Assembly: GCA_000499405.2 (NCBI GenBank)
Contig: HG738137.1
Location: forward strand, 4,712,001 to 4,776,000
Direction of reading: 5' to 3'
From: Onchocerca volvulus
Taxonomy: Eukaryota; Nematoda; Chromadorea; Rhabditida; Onchocercidae
Length of the DNA stretch: 64,000 nt
Position 1 is the stretch's first letter; every line of letters starts with the position of its first letter. Shown here in pieces: positions 1 to 10,081 of the stretch. Made by a program: the position numbers and the translations under genes. The notes under the pieces were generated by a model. The model was not told where the DNA came from, did not search any database, and saw only the letters and a list, made by a program, of their open reading frames with translations.

Positions 1-13
1 CTAACTTTTTCAG

Positions 14-2181
14 CATTAATTCCAGATTTGGAGATCGCTTCAAAATCAGGTGATTAAATACAAAAGTTAATTTTCAATAGGAATCATTTCCAGAATATCT
101 ATTTCGAATTAGTTACACAAATTTCATTTTCTTGATTGTAGGTAGTTGATAGTGGTTCCTTTGGTATCGTCTATTTAGCCGAACTGATCGACACAGGTGA
201 ACAAATTGCAATCAAGAAAGTACTTCAGGATAAGCGATTCAAGAATCGCGAACTACAGATAATGAGAAAGTTGAATCATAAAAATATTGTACAACTCAAA
301 TATTTTTTCTATTCAGGGGGTGAAAAGAAGGATGAGCTCTATTTGAATCTGATTTTGGAGTAAGTTTCATCTGTGCAGCTTATTTCTGATCACTTTTTTC
401 TATTCGTTTTGCTTTTTAGAAGTTTTTTTATCAAAGCTTTTGCTGGAATGTGTTCCAAACTAAAAACCAAATGGTAATTCTGCAAATTAGTGCTTTCGGA
501 AATTCTGATTTTTGATTTTTACGACTAGATTCGTACCAGAGACTGTTTATCGTGTCGCCAGACATTATTCCAAATTACGACAAGCAGTACCCATTATATA
601 CGTCAAGTTATACATGTTCCAATTGTTTCGAGCTCTGACATATATCCACCGACTTGGTAACATTTTTTTCTTGTTCAGTTCAATCAACGTGTATTCATTA
701 TATTTATCGCACAAAAAGAAAGTAACTTCAGAGTCTTTATATAATTTTTATATAATATTAATTCATCATAAATTATATAACAGGATGAGAAACAGTGGTA
801 TGACTCTGCATCTTTAAAAATCTGATTTTGTTTATTTGACTGGTCCTTTGATTTTTCTATACTGCTGAAGAAATCGTAGAAAATTTCTTAATGAAAAGTG
901 AAACTCTATACATTAGCTATTCCGGATTCTTTCAGGAATTTGCCATAGAGATATCAAGCCACAAAATTTACTGATTGATACAGAAACGGCAGTACTTAAA
1001 CTTTGTGACTTTGGTTCAGCCAAATATCTTACTCGAGACGAGCCGAATGTTTCTTATATTTGTTCTCGTTATTATCGTGCTCCAGAGCTTATTTTCGGTG
1101 CTACCAACTATACGAACAGGTATTGAGTCAAATCTCGCTAAATATACGAGGAACAGTGAATAAAGATCCTCTGAAACTGAATTTGTCTTCAAAACTTACT
1201 TTCATCTTCTAAATTTACATTCTTTCAAAAAATGTTTTCTTTTTCAACGAACGAGCATTACATTATTAGAATTGTTCTAATATTTTCATGACATTGTGAA
1301 ATGTGTGAATATTTAATGTTACAGCATTGATATGTGGTCAGCGGGGACGGTTCTAGCAGAACTTTTATTGGGTCATCCGATATTCCTCGGTGATTCAGGT
1401 GTTGATCAACTCGTCGAAATTATCAAAGTTCTTGGTACTCCGTCAAAAGCACATATTCAAGAGATGAACCCGGATTATAAGGAACGTACTTTCCCTCCTA
1501 TCAAAGTGAGCACTGAATGGTATTAGTTGACTTAATGAAACAATATAATATATAATAATAATTAAAAGTTCTATATATTTTATTGTGAAGCAATAATTTA
1601 AAAGTTCTATATATTTTATTGTGAAGCAATAATTGCAATAAAGTCTATAAGAAAATAATAATTATTGTTCTGGCAATCGATGATATTATAACTACAATAA
1701 TCCATCAGCTGTAGATCATTCGGTTTTCCATTCCTATATTAGTTTTTCTAATTTTCGTGTTAATTTCAATTTGTTTTTTTTCTCATTCTTATCGGTTGAA
1801 TTCAAAATATTTCCATCTATTCAATATCCAATTAACAATCTGCAGCCGCGCCCATGGATACGTGTTTTTCGTTCAAATACAGATCCGGAAGCGATCGATC
1901 TTGTATCACTTATACTTGTTTATTCCCCACATCAACGACCCAGTCCGCTAGAAACTTGTGCACATTCATTTTTCGATGTGTTGCGTAATCCAGGAACAAA
2001 GCTACCCAATGGACGTGATATTCCGCCATGTACAGATTTTACTTCTGAAGAATTATGTCATAATTCCGCAGTTACATCGTTGCTCTGTGGTAACTGTGGT
2101 TCTAAGGTTTGTTTTACATATGAAGGGTCTATGCAAGATTTGTTATTTTTTAATACTAATTTATGTTTCATCCTTCACTGA
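14..2181 (+). CDS. GSK-3-like Ser/Thr protein kinase (5' partial)
   Basis: Glycogen synthase kinase-3 family member, a proline-directed kinase that prefers primed substrates. Exons read as 14-49, 146-359, 529-656, 936-1119, 1325-1505 and 1846-2106, or read through to a stop at 2179-2181; all phases agree. Visible: the N-lobe [18 protein letters not shown], catalytic loop [11 protein letters not shown] as CDFGSAK, activation-loop Tyr in [14 protein letters not shown], and the GSK-3 C-lobe [15 protein letters not shown] with CAHSFFD. The Arg, Arg and Lys that bind the primed phosphate are present. The glycine loop reads DSGSFG, so its first Gly is Asp. This is unlike GSK-3 proper and suggests a paralogue. 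The N-terminus lies left of the window. Whether the last exon ends at 2181 or splices at 2106 is unclear. The family call is firm, the exact 3' end is not. Confidence 0.92.
1564..1635. repeat. 36-bp tandem duplication in an intron
   Basis: Two consecutive near-identical 36-bp units, the second starting at 1600, lie in the last large intron of the GSK-3-like gene. The unit is AT-rich and starts aaaagttcta. Probably a simple replication-slippage duplication. Confidence 0.85.
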
Positions 2182-3488
2182 ATATTTACATTCGAGACAA
2201 TTAAAATGATTTCATTTTTAAGCAGCTAAGTTTATTACTTTCACTTGAAGGTGCAATAATTATGATTTGCGACTTCGAACTGTAACAAAGCAAGCATAAG
2301 ATAATATTATATTATATAGCTTTGTAGCTTAGGAATTTTTTCTTACGCAGTCTCGGTTTTAAATAAATATAATTACTTAGTTCACATTTTGCTGGGAAAT
2401 TAAAGAATTTTATATTTGATTTTCTGTACGGCATCGTTAGTACAAACAGTCAAAAGTAATAAGATAAGAATTTTGAAATTATTATTTTCTATAAAAATTA
2501 AATGTGATCAGCTATTGTCATCAATATTAGAAGTGAAGGGTTTATTTTTCTGGTAAAAAAATTGAAATAATTTAAAGGAAAAGAAAGTGGACCTGATAGA
2601 CAATGAAGAAACGATAAACTGTAGTCGTGTAAATGATGTGAACAGCTAAATAAAAACAGATTGATTCCGGCCTTGGGAGCTTCGAGTGGTTGCAATTTCC
2701 TATGCTGGCAAAATTTCTCTTGTCTTTCCTTGTGCATTTTTATAGAGCAGCATATTGTTTTGTTGTGTTTATTTGTATTTCTAGAAATGTGCAAATTAAT
2801 ATAACAATTTTCATGTGATTTTTGATTTAGAAATGCTCATAATTTGAGATTAATATACATTTCTACTTTTGTATTTAATACATCTCATCTCGAAAATTTC
2901 CGTTTCTACTAAAGTAATGGTCTTAATTGCATAATGTCATTCGGAAGATGGCTCGCATATAATCAGTTCCAAATACAAAATGCTTTGTCTGTTGATTTAG
3001 GATTTATAGGTTATGCGAGATGTTTCAATCTTGATTTTGTTATTAGGTACAGAAAGTAACTTCTGTCGACCTTATTGGTATGCCATATAGAGTGAGTTAC
3101 TTTCGCATATAAAGACAAAACAAAGTATTCTGAAGTTGAATCATGATTCTTTTATAATTCAATGTTAGTTGACCCGAGAGATGAGAAATGCTTGAAAGAC
3201 GTTTGCAGATTATAGAATAAAGTTGGGTGAGAGACGCCGCTTTGGAGTTAGATTTATTCCAAAAAGGTGAAAAATGTGCAAATTCATATTCTAATATACA
3301 GCAGACAAATTTTATAATTTATAGAAATATTGAGAATCAGCCTCCATTTGTATGCATCACAAGTGCATATTTATTCGGATAGATTGGTTTAGCGATAAAA
3401 TCATATGAATACGAATCATAAAAAATTATAAAAATCATATGAATCATATGAATTTCGCTTATTTAAGGTGATGTAATTATCTTTATAG
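2182..3488. other. Intergenic or UTR sequence, nothing identified
   Basis: About 1.3 kb of AT-rich sequence between the GSK-3-like gene and the RPP21-like exons. It may contain the 3' UTR of the kinase and the missing first exon(s) of the next gene. I found no long conserved reading frame on either strand; open stretches are short and without recognisable motifs. Confidence 0.5.
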
Positions 3489-4232
3489 AGCAGCAAGTTT
3501 ACTTTGCTCAAGTGAGTTTCCCGCATGTTGAGTTTCAAATGTGAGTTTCTAAAATTTCTGAACTTACAGAAACACCTTCGCTCTAGAAACATCTGGCAGT
3601 AGTGAACTGAGAACGCTTAGCAAACTTTATCTTCGTGAAATGAAAGAATTGTGTTTGGTTGAAATGATACGATTAGAGGATTTTGGTCGAACAATTCGTA
3701 AGTGCTGCAAGAATATTTTTGTTGCCCGTCTCAGTGGAATTCGATCACTTATAATGAAATCATTAAACTTCAGATTGGAGTTAATTTGAATTCCTCATTT
3801 TTTGAAGAAATTTCTAATTTAATGAATATTTTATAGTGGAAAATCCATATGTAGATTGTATTTTTAAATACAAAAAATATACGTATAAATTTCTAGATTT
3901 TGAATACCAAATGGACCAGAAATAAAAGACTGTAATCTTGTCTCGTGGGAAATTCCAAAAAAAAAATTAAAAAATTCTTGTGAAAGATGACAAAAAAAAA
4001 AGGATTACATACTTCTTGTCGCCTTTAATTAGAAATTCTCTGAGCTCCCAGATTCAACAAAAAGAAGCAAATGGTAAGAACATGTCTCAGCTGTGGAGTT
4101 AAAAAACATTTCTTAAGAAACAGTAAGTACCTCACTCGAAATGAACGAGATCACAATCAAATAGAGATTGAAAAACGACAACAGAAAGTATCGGCTGAAG
4201 AAGTCCATCAGATATTTCCTAACATCAACTGA
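3489..4232 (+). CDS. RPP21: Candidate RPP21/Rpr2 family RNase P subunit (5' incomplete)
   Basis: Three exons join in phase: 3489-3511 (uncertain), 3570-3779 and 4052-4232, with stop TGA at 4230-4232. The second exon has a helical LSKLYLREMKELCLVE segment followed by GRTIRKCC, which lines up with the RPP21 region ahead of its first zinc knuckle. The third has MVRTCLSCGVKKHF, which matches the second CxxC of RPP21, and a polar Lys/Glu-rich tail. RPP21 is a small zinc protein of nuclear RNase P, which processes tRNA 5' ends. The first zinc knuckle seems degenerate: only part of the usual cysteines is visible. The start codon and any first exon were not found. The homology rests on my recall of the human protein, so the call is moderate. 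Confidence 0.5.
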
Positions 4233-4653
4233 TGTATTTGAGATTTGCCTTTTTCTGTGAATTACTGCAGTTTATTTTTCGCTCAGCTTAGGAATTAAAA
4301 AATATGGCAAATAGATGTCTATAAGGCTCATTTAAGTTCTTTCATAATATTTTCAAACTAATTTTTTTCTCAAATTGTGCAGTAGTGACTTTTTTAATTA
4401 ATGATTTGAAATTTTTCATCAGTTTATATTATCTCTTAAGATTGTGCTTCTCATTTCAAAAAATTTTGAATCCGCAGTCAATGGCAAAATACCTGAATCA
4501 ATTTTTTATCAAACAGTTGACACCATATGAAAAATAGATCCAGGAGATATAGAATTGCGCAATCTTTTTGTGTCAGAAATGCTAAGTACTCATTTAATGA
4601 AAATACTTTAAACAATAACAATGAATTTCAACTTTTTATGCATTAAGATGTTT
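4233..4653. other. Intergenic gap, convergent 3' ends
   Basis: About 420 bp of AT-rich sequence between the stop of the plus-strand RPP21-like gene and the stop of the minus-strand PIP5K-like gene. It is probably two 3' UTRs. No feature was seen. Confidence 0.5.
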
Positions 4654-6053
4654 TCATTCAGGCGATGCTTCGTCACTTATTCCTTCTAGATCCCTCTTCG
4701 CTCTTATTAGCAGTTCATCTTCTTCTTCACCATTTTTCTTGTTTTTTGAAGCTAAAAAATTAAAAGCTCTTATAGAACAATACATTTAGCAAAAAAGAAA
4801 TAAAAATTAAGCATCAGTGTTTGTAAAAAATCTACTTATTAATATGGAATTTCCGCTTGCAGTTGCATTGTAATCTATCTGTTGACTATCATTCCTTTGA
4901 AGCTTCTAATAAATAAGTGAAATTTCTCTCAAGAATTATGCATAACATTGATTGGTTAAAAAAAAAGAGAGAAAAGTTAAGTGAAAGCAAAACTGTAAGC
5001 TAAATAAAACGAAATTGTAAACTATTGTAAGCTAAGTTCCTCTGTCGTACACTCGTTATAGAAAATTGAATATTTCGATGAACAGAAATGGAGAAAAAAC
5101 GTGATATATGAATTGGCCTAATTACCGTGAATGTTTTATTATCAGAATAACTATCATATAGAAAAATGGATTTCAGATAAAATTCGTCATCGAACAATGC
5201 GAAAATTTCGTAATAAATGTATATTCAACTGCTAATTTCAAGTACAATTTATAAAAATAAAAAAGCATAACTTGTCACGCTAGTTACACACATAGAAAAT
5301 CTTTACCAACTCTACAAAGATGCTGAAATCAATTATAAAGAATAAAGAAAACCCGAAAATATAATTTTCAAAACAAGTATATTTTAAAGAAGGATAAGTG
5401 GAAAGTTTTTTTGAGAAGACAAATACTACAAAATGAATTTAGTGGAAAAATTTAAGAATTCGAAAAATTTGTATCACCAAAAAATCAACAGTTTTGACTG
5501 TAAAAAGATCTCGGAAAGCTCGAAATGCCATCATTATATAAATCTGGAATCGAAAATCATCGTAATTGTGAGATGATGTTGATTGTGATCCACTATTATA
5601 ATATAAATTTTTTTTCCAAAATATCTGCTGGACGAAGCAGAATGATAGCTAATATCCATATTATTATAAAAAAAAAAAAAACAGCCAATGAGATTTGATG
5701 CTTTTGTTTTTGTTTTTATTTTTTTGGATAGAATTTAAAATCGAAAATAACTGAAACATTGTTGATTATGGCGTCCGAAATGATAGAATCACAACTAATA
5801 TAAAGCTAATAAGAATGACAAGTTCTGTCCATTCCAAAATTACCCTTACAGAGGTAGAAAAATGTAAAACTAGAACTTATTTAAGAACATACGATGGAAA
5901 AGAAACAGCATGGACAACATCAAAATCTTGCAGTAAGAGATCTCTCTTTGGTATAGAAGCTAGTGAGCCTACTGAATTCGCGATACCCAGCTGTATTGCT
6001 CCCATTAATGCGTTGCTCGGAATATGTTCATGGTTTACTTCAAAAGTGAAAAG
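4654..6053 (-). CDS. Divergent PIP5K-like gene, apparently lacking the kinase core
   Basis: Minus-strand exon 6037-5893 (or starting near 6053) encodes NALMGAIQLGIANSVGSLAS and RDLLLQDFDVV, the hallmark start of type I phosphatidylinositol-4-phosphate 5-kinases. It splices in phase at GTATGTTC into exon 5592-5478, which carries HNYDDFRF followed by MMAFRAFRDLF, matching the next PIP5K block (canonical YAPVAFRYFR). A third block near 5190-5126 reads LFDDEFYLKSI, like the SDDEF block, but a TGA follows the nearest splice acceptor in that frame. Exons 4905-4836 and 4751-4654 join in phase and end in an acidic tail DEASPE and a stop. I find no ATP-binding Lys block, no LKGSTYKR and no MDYSLL motif before that stop. 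Either a truncated paralogue or a decaying pseudogene. Upstream exons were not resolved. Confidence 0.6.
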
Positions 6054-6060
6054 ACTTTAA
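5815..6060 (+). other. Plus-strand open frame overlapping the PIP5K-like exon
   Basis: An 81-codon open frame starting with ATG lies opposite the PIP5K-like exon 6037-5893. The minus strand carries recognisable conserved protein here, so this plus-strand frame is most likely a shadow. It is listed only so that nobody mistakes it for a gene. Confidence 0.3.
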
Positions 6061-7450
6061 ATCACAATAAAATCAAACTAGGCAGAATCGTTTTCATCAG
6101 AAACAAAAATCAAAATATATTTAGTCAGTCTCATTAGATTAAACTTACAGATGACAAAAATCTATTGTTATTGAGTCATCGAATATTTTATTCATATTTG
6201 TCGCTCAACTGTTTACAGATGAGCAAATTTTTTCAATTAACAAATAATTATTGAAGAACCTAACACGTTGTCCTGTTGATCTATGCATCGGTGACCATTT
6301 TTCTGCTTTTCGTGCTCTTCTTTATTTCGCATAAAGATAGGTTTTTAATTTATGAAATGAAATTAATAATGTTCATTAAGAAAAAGCAACATAAGTCATC
6401 TGTAGAATACTTACACTCACTCAACAGAAAAAGCATCAGTATTAACTTGAAATCCATGCTCAAAATTAAATCAGATGGAAAAATTTCTTCCTTTTTGGAA
6501 TCCAGTAGTACTTAATAAACTTAACCTGCAACTAATCGACGCATACTAATCCAGTGATTTACTGAAAAAAAAAAGCATTGAAATTACACCATCGAAATTT
6601 CACTATCGCTCTGGCAAATACTGATCTGATTGTATCTTGGAAAAACGATTTTCTTAAAAATGTTCCACAATATAATTTTTGTAAAACATGTTAAGAATTC
6701 GAAACAAGTTTCTAATAATACTTTAGATAACAGGATGTATTATATCGATAGTAACTCCAAGTAACAAGCAGCCATGAACAGTATTTTAGAATTCCTATCA
6801 GTATATCATACACCTGTAAAAATGAACTAAATAATTACATCTGACTCATACTAGTCTATGAGTAAATTCGAATAATACTTTAGTAAATTTAAGCAAAAGT
6901 TTGATTACCGCAAATCCTCTGATAGAATAAATCTGACAACATGTTGAACAATGCTATTGGTTTTCGCGCAAGTATCTCAATATTTTAAGATGTAGCAACT
7001 CAAATTTATGATATTTAAGCGATACATCAGCATAACATATTTGGGCTAGTACAGTTCTCAACAAATGTAAATCGGATGGAAAGACTGAAATTGAGTCTTT
7101 TCTGATTAGCGAAAAAGAAAGCGAAGAAACGGTGGCCTCATAGATCAGATATGTCAGCGAAATCTCTCTAATGTAAACAGAAAGTTTGCAACACTCAGTT
7201 TGACTCATACCTCGACGCACTCGAACATCCATCGGAATACTATCCGGTCACAAAACGAATGACACAAACCAAACCCTCAATGATCAGTCCGGATAGTATC
7301 GCAGTAGCACCACGGTGACACAAGCATTCCCTATCTATTAGGACGAAATTGACGAAGTTGAGCGACAATTATAGAAAAAAGAAAAAGCATCAAAATTACA
7401 ACGAGTGCATTTTTGCCATAAATACGAATGCTCACTGCATATAGAGACTA
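6061..7450. other. Unassigned region with an 11-bp inverted repeat
   Basis: About 1.4 kb without an identified gene; it may hold upstream exons of the PIP5K-like gene. A minus-strand ATG at 7232 starts MDVRVRR and meets a GTATGAG donor, but I could not link it to the PIP5K exon in phase with confidence. A perfect 11-bp inverted repeat (7237-7247 and 7289-7299) brackets 41 bp. Confidence 0.35.
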
Positions 7451-7666
7451 ATGCCAACGAGAATTCCTTTGAAGGATTTAAATTTTCCTTCACAAGCTAT
7501 TCCACCGAAGAGTGCAGCTTCCTCCCATAAAAAGAGAAGCATTCTCGTATCACGTAGGAAACCACACAGACAGGTACAAAAAGATAATCGAATTTCAAGA
7601 TTAAAATCTTTTCAGTCAGAATTGACTGCCATAAAAAGGAAAGATATTTCTTTGGCACTTATCTGA
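7451..7666 (+). CDS. Small basic hypothetical ORF
   Basis: ATG at 7451 opens 71 codons, starting MPTRIPLKDLNF and rich in Lys, Arg and Ser. A possible GTACAA donor and a TTTTCAG acceptor inside it would define a 42-nt in-frame intron, so the frame is open either way. No family was recognised. It could equally be a chance frame; the composition is the only support. Confidence 0.25.
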   Translation: MPTRIPLKDLNFPSQAIPPKSAASSHKKRSILVSRRKPHRQVQKDNRISRLKSFQSELTAIKRKDISLALI

Positions 7667-7714
7667 AGAACAAAAAAAGTGTTAAAAAAAAAAAAAAACT
7701 AGAAAATATGCATG

Positions 7715-10011
7715 TCAGGAGTGGCAAAATTTGGAATAGAGGAGGCAGCAAATGATGAAAAAAAAAAAGGCATTGTTGAAGGACCGTATATTTCTTTCCA
7801 AATTTGTCGATGTTATTACTCGTTCAATAACTACGACATCTTCATTATCGTTTAGTGTGTCCGTATTTTCAACAATATTTACAGTATTTTGTATTCTGCT
7901 TGGAACGTTATTGATCTGATATATGTCAAGTTTTACTATTATTGGATAATTTTTATATTTTTGACATGTGAAATTCAAATATTACTTACACTTTCCGAAT
8001 TCCAAATCGATATCATTCAACATATCAAAATTATTCGAATTCTTTACATACAGTAACTTTATTAAGGAAAAAAAGCACCGCAAAATCTGTTTTTTATGTC
8101 GGCTTCAAGCAGCAAAACGCAAGAAAATCTTGTTTCTGATACTTGACTAATATGTTTTCTACCATTTATTGAATTGGTTATGAAAAATTCATTATTCTGA
8201 GGAGTAAAATCTTTTGTATTTTCGTTACAGTTGCTCGAACAATCATCTGAGCAAAAAGAATTTTCAGCCAAGCGACCTCGATGAGCTGATTCATTTTTCT
8301 GAAAAAAAAAAAAGATATTTTAAAATAATACCTTATTTATAGAATGAACTCACTTCGTTATATTATCATTGCCAATCGACTCCGACTTCTTTTGAACACC
8401 TCACGTAAACAAGTCATCAAAAGCAATATTTTTAAGCTGAAAAAAAAAAAACTAGCTGTATTTCTAAAACTTTACTGTTAAATATTAAATTTATTCCTAA
8501 ATAAATATGGACATATTATATTTGTTTTAATGATCATTCCTAATTTTATATTTTCTTTATTATTATTTGCCGCCTATTTCATATTTATTTCAGATTGAGG
8601 AAATAATGTCAAATAAAAACAAACACGACTGCTTCTTTCATGAACTCAAAATTAGTCATAAACTAGGAAATAAAAGCCTTGAAAATAGAAAGCACAGCGA
8701 CTAATCTCGGAAGATGATAATTACCAATTGAGAGCAATTAACTAAAACTAATCTCCTTCTAGCTACAAGAAAAGCTATCCAAGAATTTGAAACAATCATT
8801 CTACGGTCGTTCAATACCTGCAGCAAACTGAAAGGACTAAGAAACTTGGTAAATGGATATCACATGAACTGATCGATAATTAGAAAAACTGTTTTAAATT
8901 TTCATGGCTTTCTTATTCTGAGTAACAACAATGAACCATTCCGTAACGAGAGGTATAACAAAAAATGAACTCTATAAAACAATCACGACGACCAATCAAC
9001 GACTGGCAAAGAAGCTCCAGAAAACTTTTCATAGCCAAAATTGCACAAAAAAAAAGCATTTAATCTTCGTTTGATAGTTTATTGTTAAAGAATCGTGATA
9101 AAATAATTATATCTGAGAGATATGCTCAAGAATAGATTCCTCCGCCCCTTTTCTCACAGTAGGATTTGCTTGCAGCGTTTGTTGAGAATGTTCCAACTGC
9201 ATAATGCGCTGTTGCAGTTCATTCAGTATTTGTATCGCTTGTATTGCTTTATCAAAAATTTCTTTAAGCTGAGAGTTAACAAAAATGAATTGGAATTAAT
9301 TTGAAAGACTCACAGAGCACAAATATTTTGATACAGAGCACACTTCATGCATAATATGATATATGATGATATTCAAATTTATGCTAAATTCTTCCAGAAT
9401 CCAATTTCCATGAATAAGTACACAGTGTAGTGAAATAATCGGAAAAATCACAGCAATTCAGTAATACATTACAAAAGGAAAAAACATCAACCATGAAAAC
9501 AGACTTTCAGATGAATTCATACTCATTCTGAAATAAGTAATGAAATTATTAATTTTAGGGAAAATTAACAATTTGTATTATTTGGAACAATTGACAAATT
9601 TACTGACAAGAAAGTTTGAAAAGAGAATAACGAGATCCAAAAAAGTTCGCAATAACTCAGACCAAACATAAATATTCTTTCTTCAAATGGGCTCCATTAC
9701 ATTCTTCTTAGATTTGTTTAATTTTGTTTTAAAAGTCATCGCAAATTTAATCTTGTTTTAAAAAGTAAATAAACATTTTTTCATATCCCCCACCTGTCTC
9801 ATAAGATTTTGTTCCGTTACACTACTTTCGGCCATTTGTTGCAATTTCTATAAGAAAAAAACCATCAGTTTAATAATTTAATTATTTCAACATTTCAACA
9901 AATAAATATCAGCAACAATTTCAAAAAATAAATTTCAGCAGCATAAAAAATCTTACATACTGCTATCGTCAATACACTAGAGTTTGTTGATAGAGGTACT
10001 CGACAACCATT
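7715..10011 (-). CDS. Unidentified coiled-coil protein gene (5' incomplete)
   Basis: Minus-strand exons 10011-9961, 9847-9794 and 9268-9107 all start in phase 0 with good acceptors. The third is strongly helical (LKEIFDKAIQAIQILNELQQ, then RIMQLEHSQQTLQ) and would end at TAA 9109-9107. An internal GTGAGA donor at 9157 gives an alternative: the exon then ends at 9158 and could splice in phase 0 to 8298-8143 (Ser/Asn/Asp-rich, behind a T-rich acceptor) and 7915-7715 (stop 7717-7715). A single gene of five phase-0 exons is therefore possible, but the two halves may also be separate genes. No family was recognised; heptad-like helices suggest a small coiled-coil subunit of some complex. The start codon was not found; a Helitron remnant lies immediately upstream. 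Confidence 0.4.
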
Positions 10012-10081
10012 CTGCTATAATCTATTACTATTACTAGTTTATTTTTATTAATAGAATTAGTTGGACCCGGCTAGTTCCCAA

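Noticed and set aside
8353..8438. Possible extra exon (LKNIAFDDLF) with a T-rich acceptor
   Set aside because: Its end phase does not fit the next exon 8298-8143 in the protein-like frame, and the other frames hit stops.
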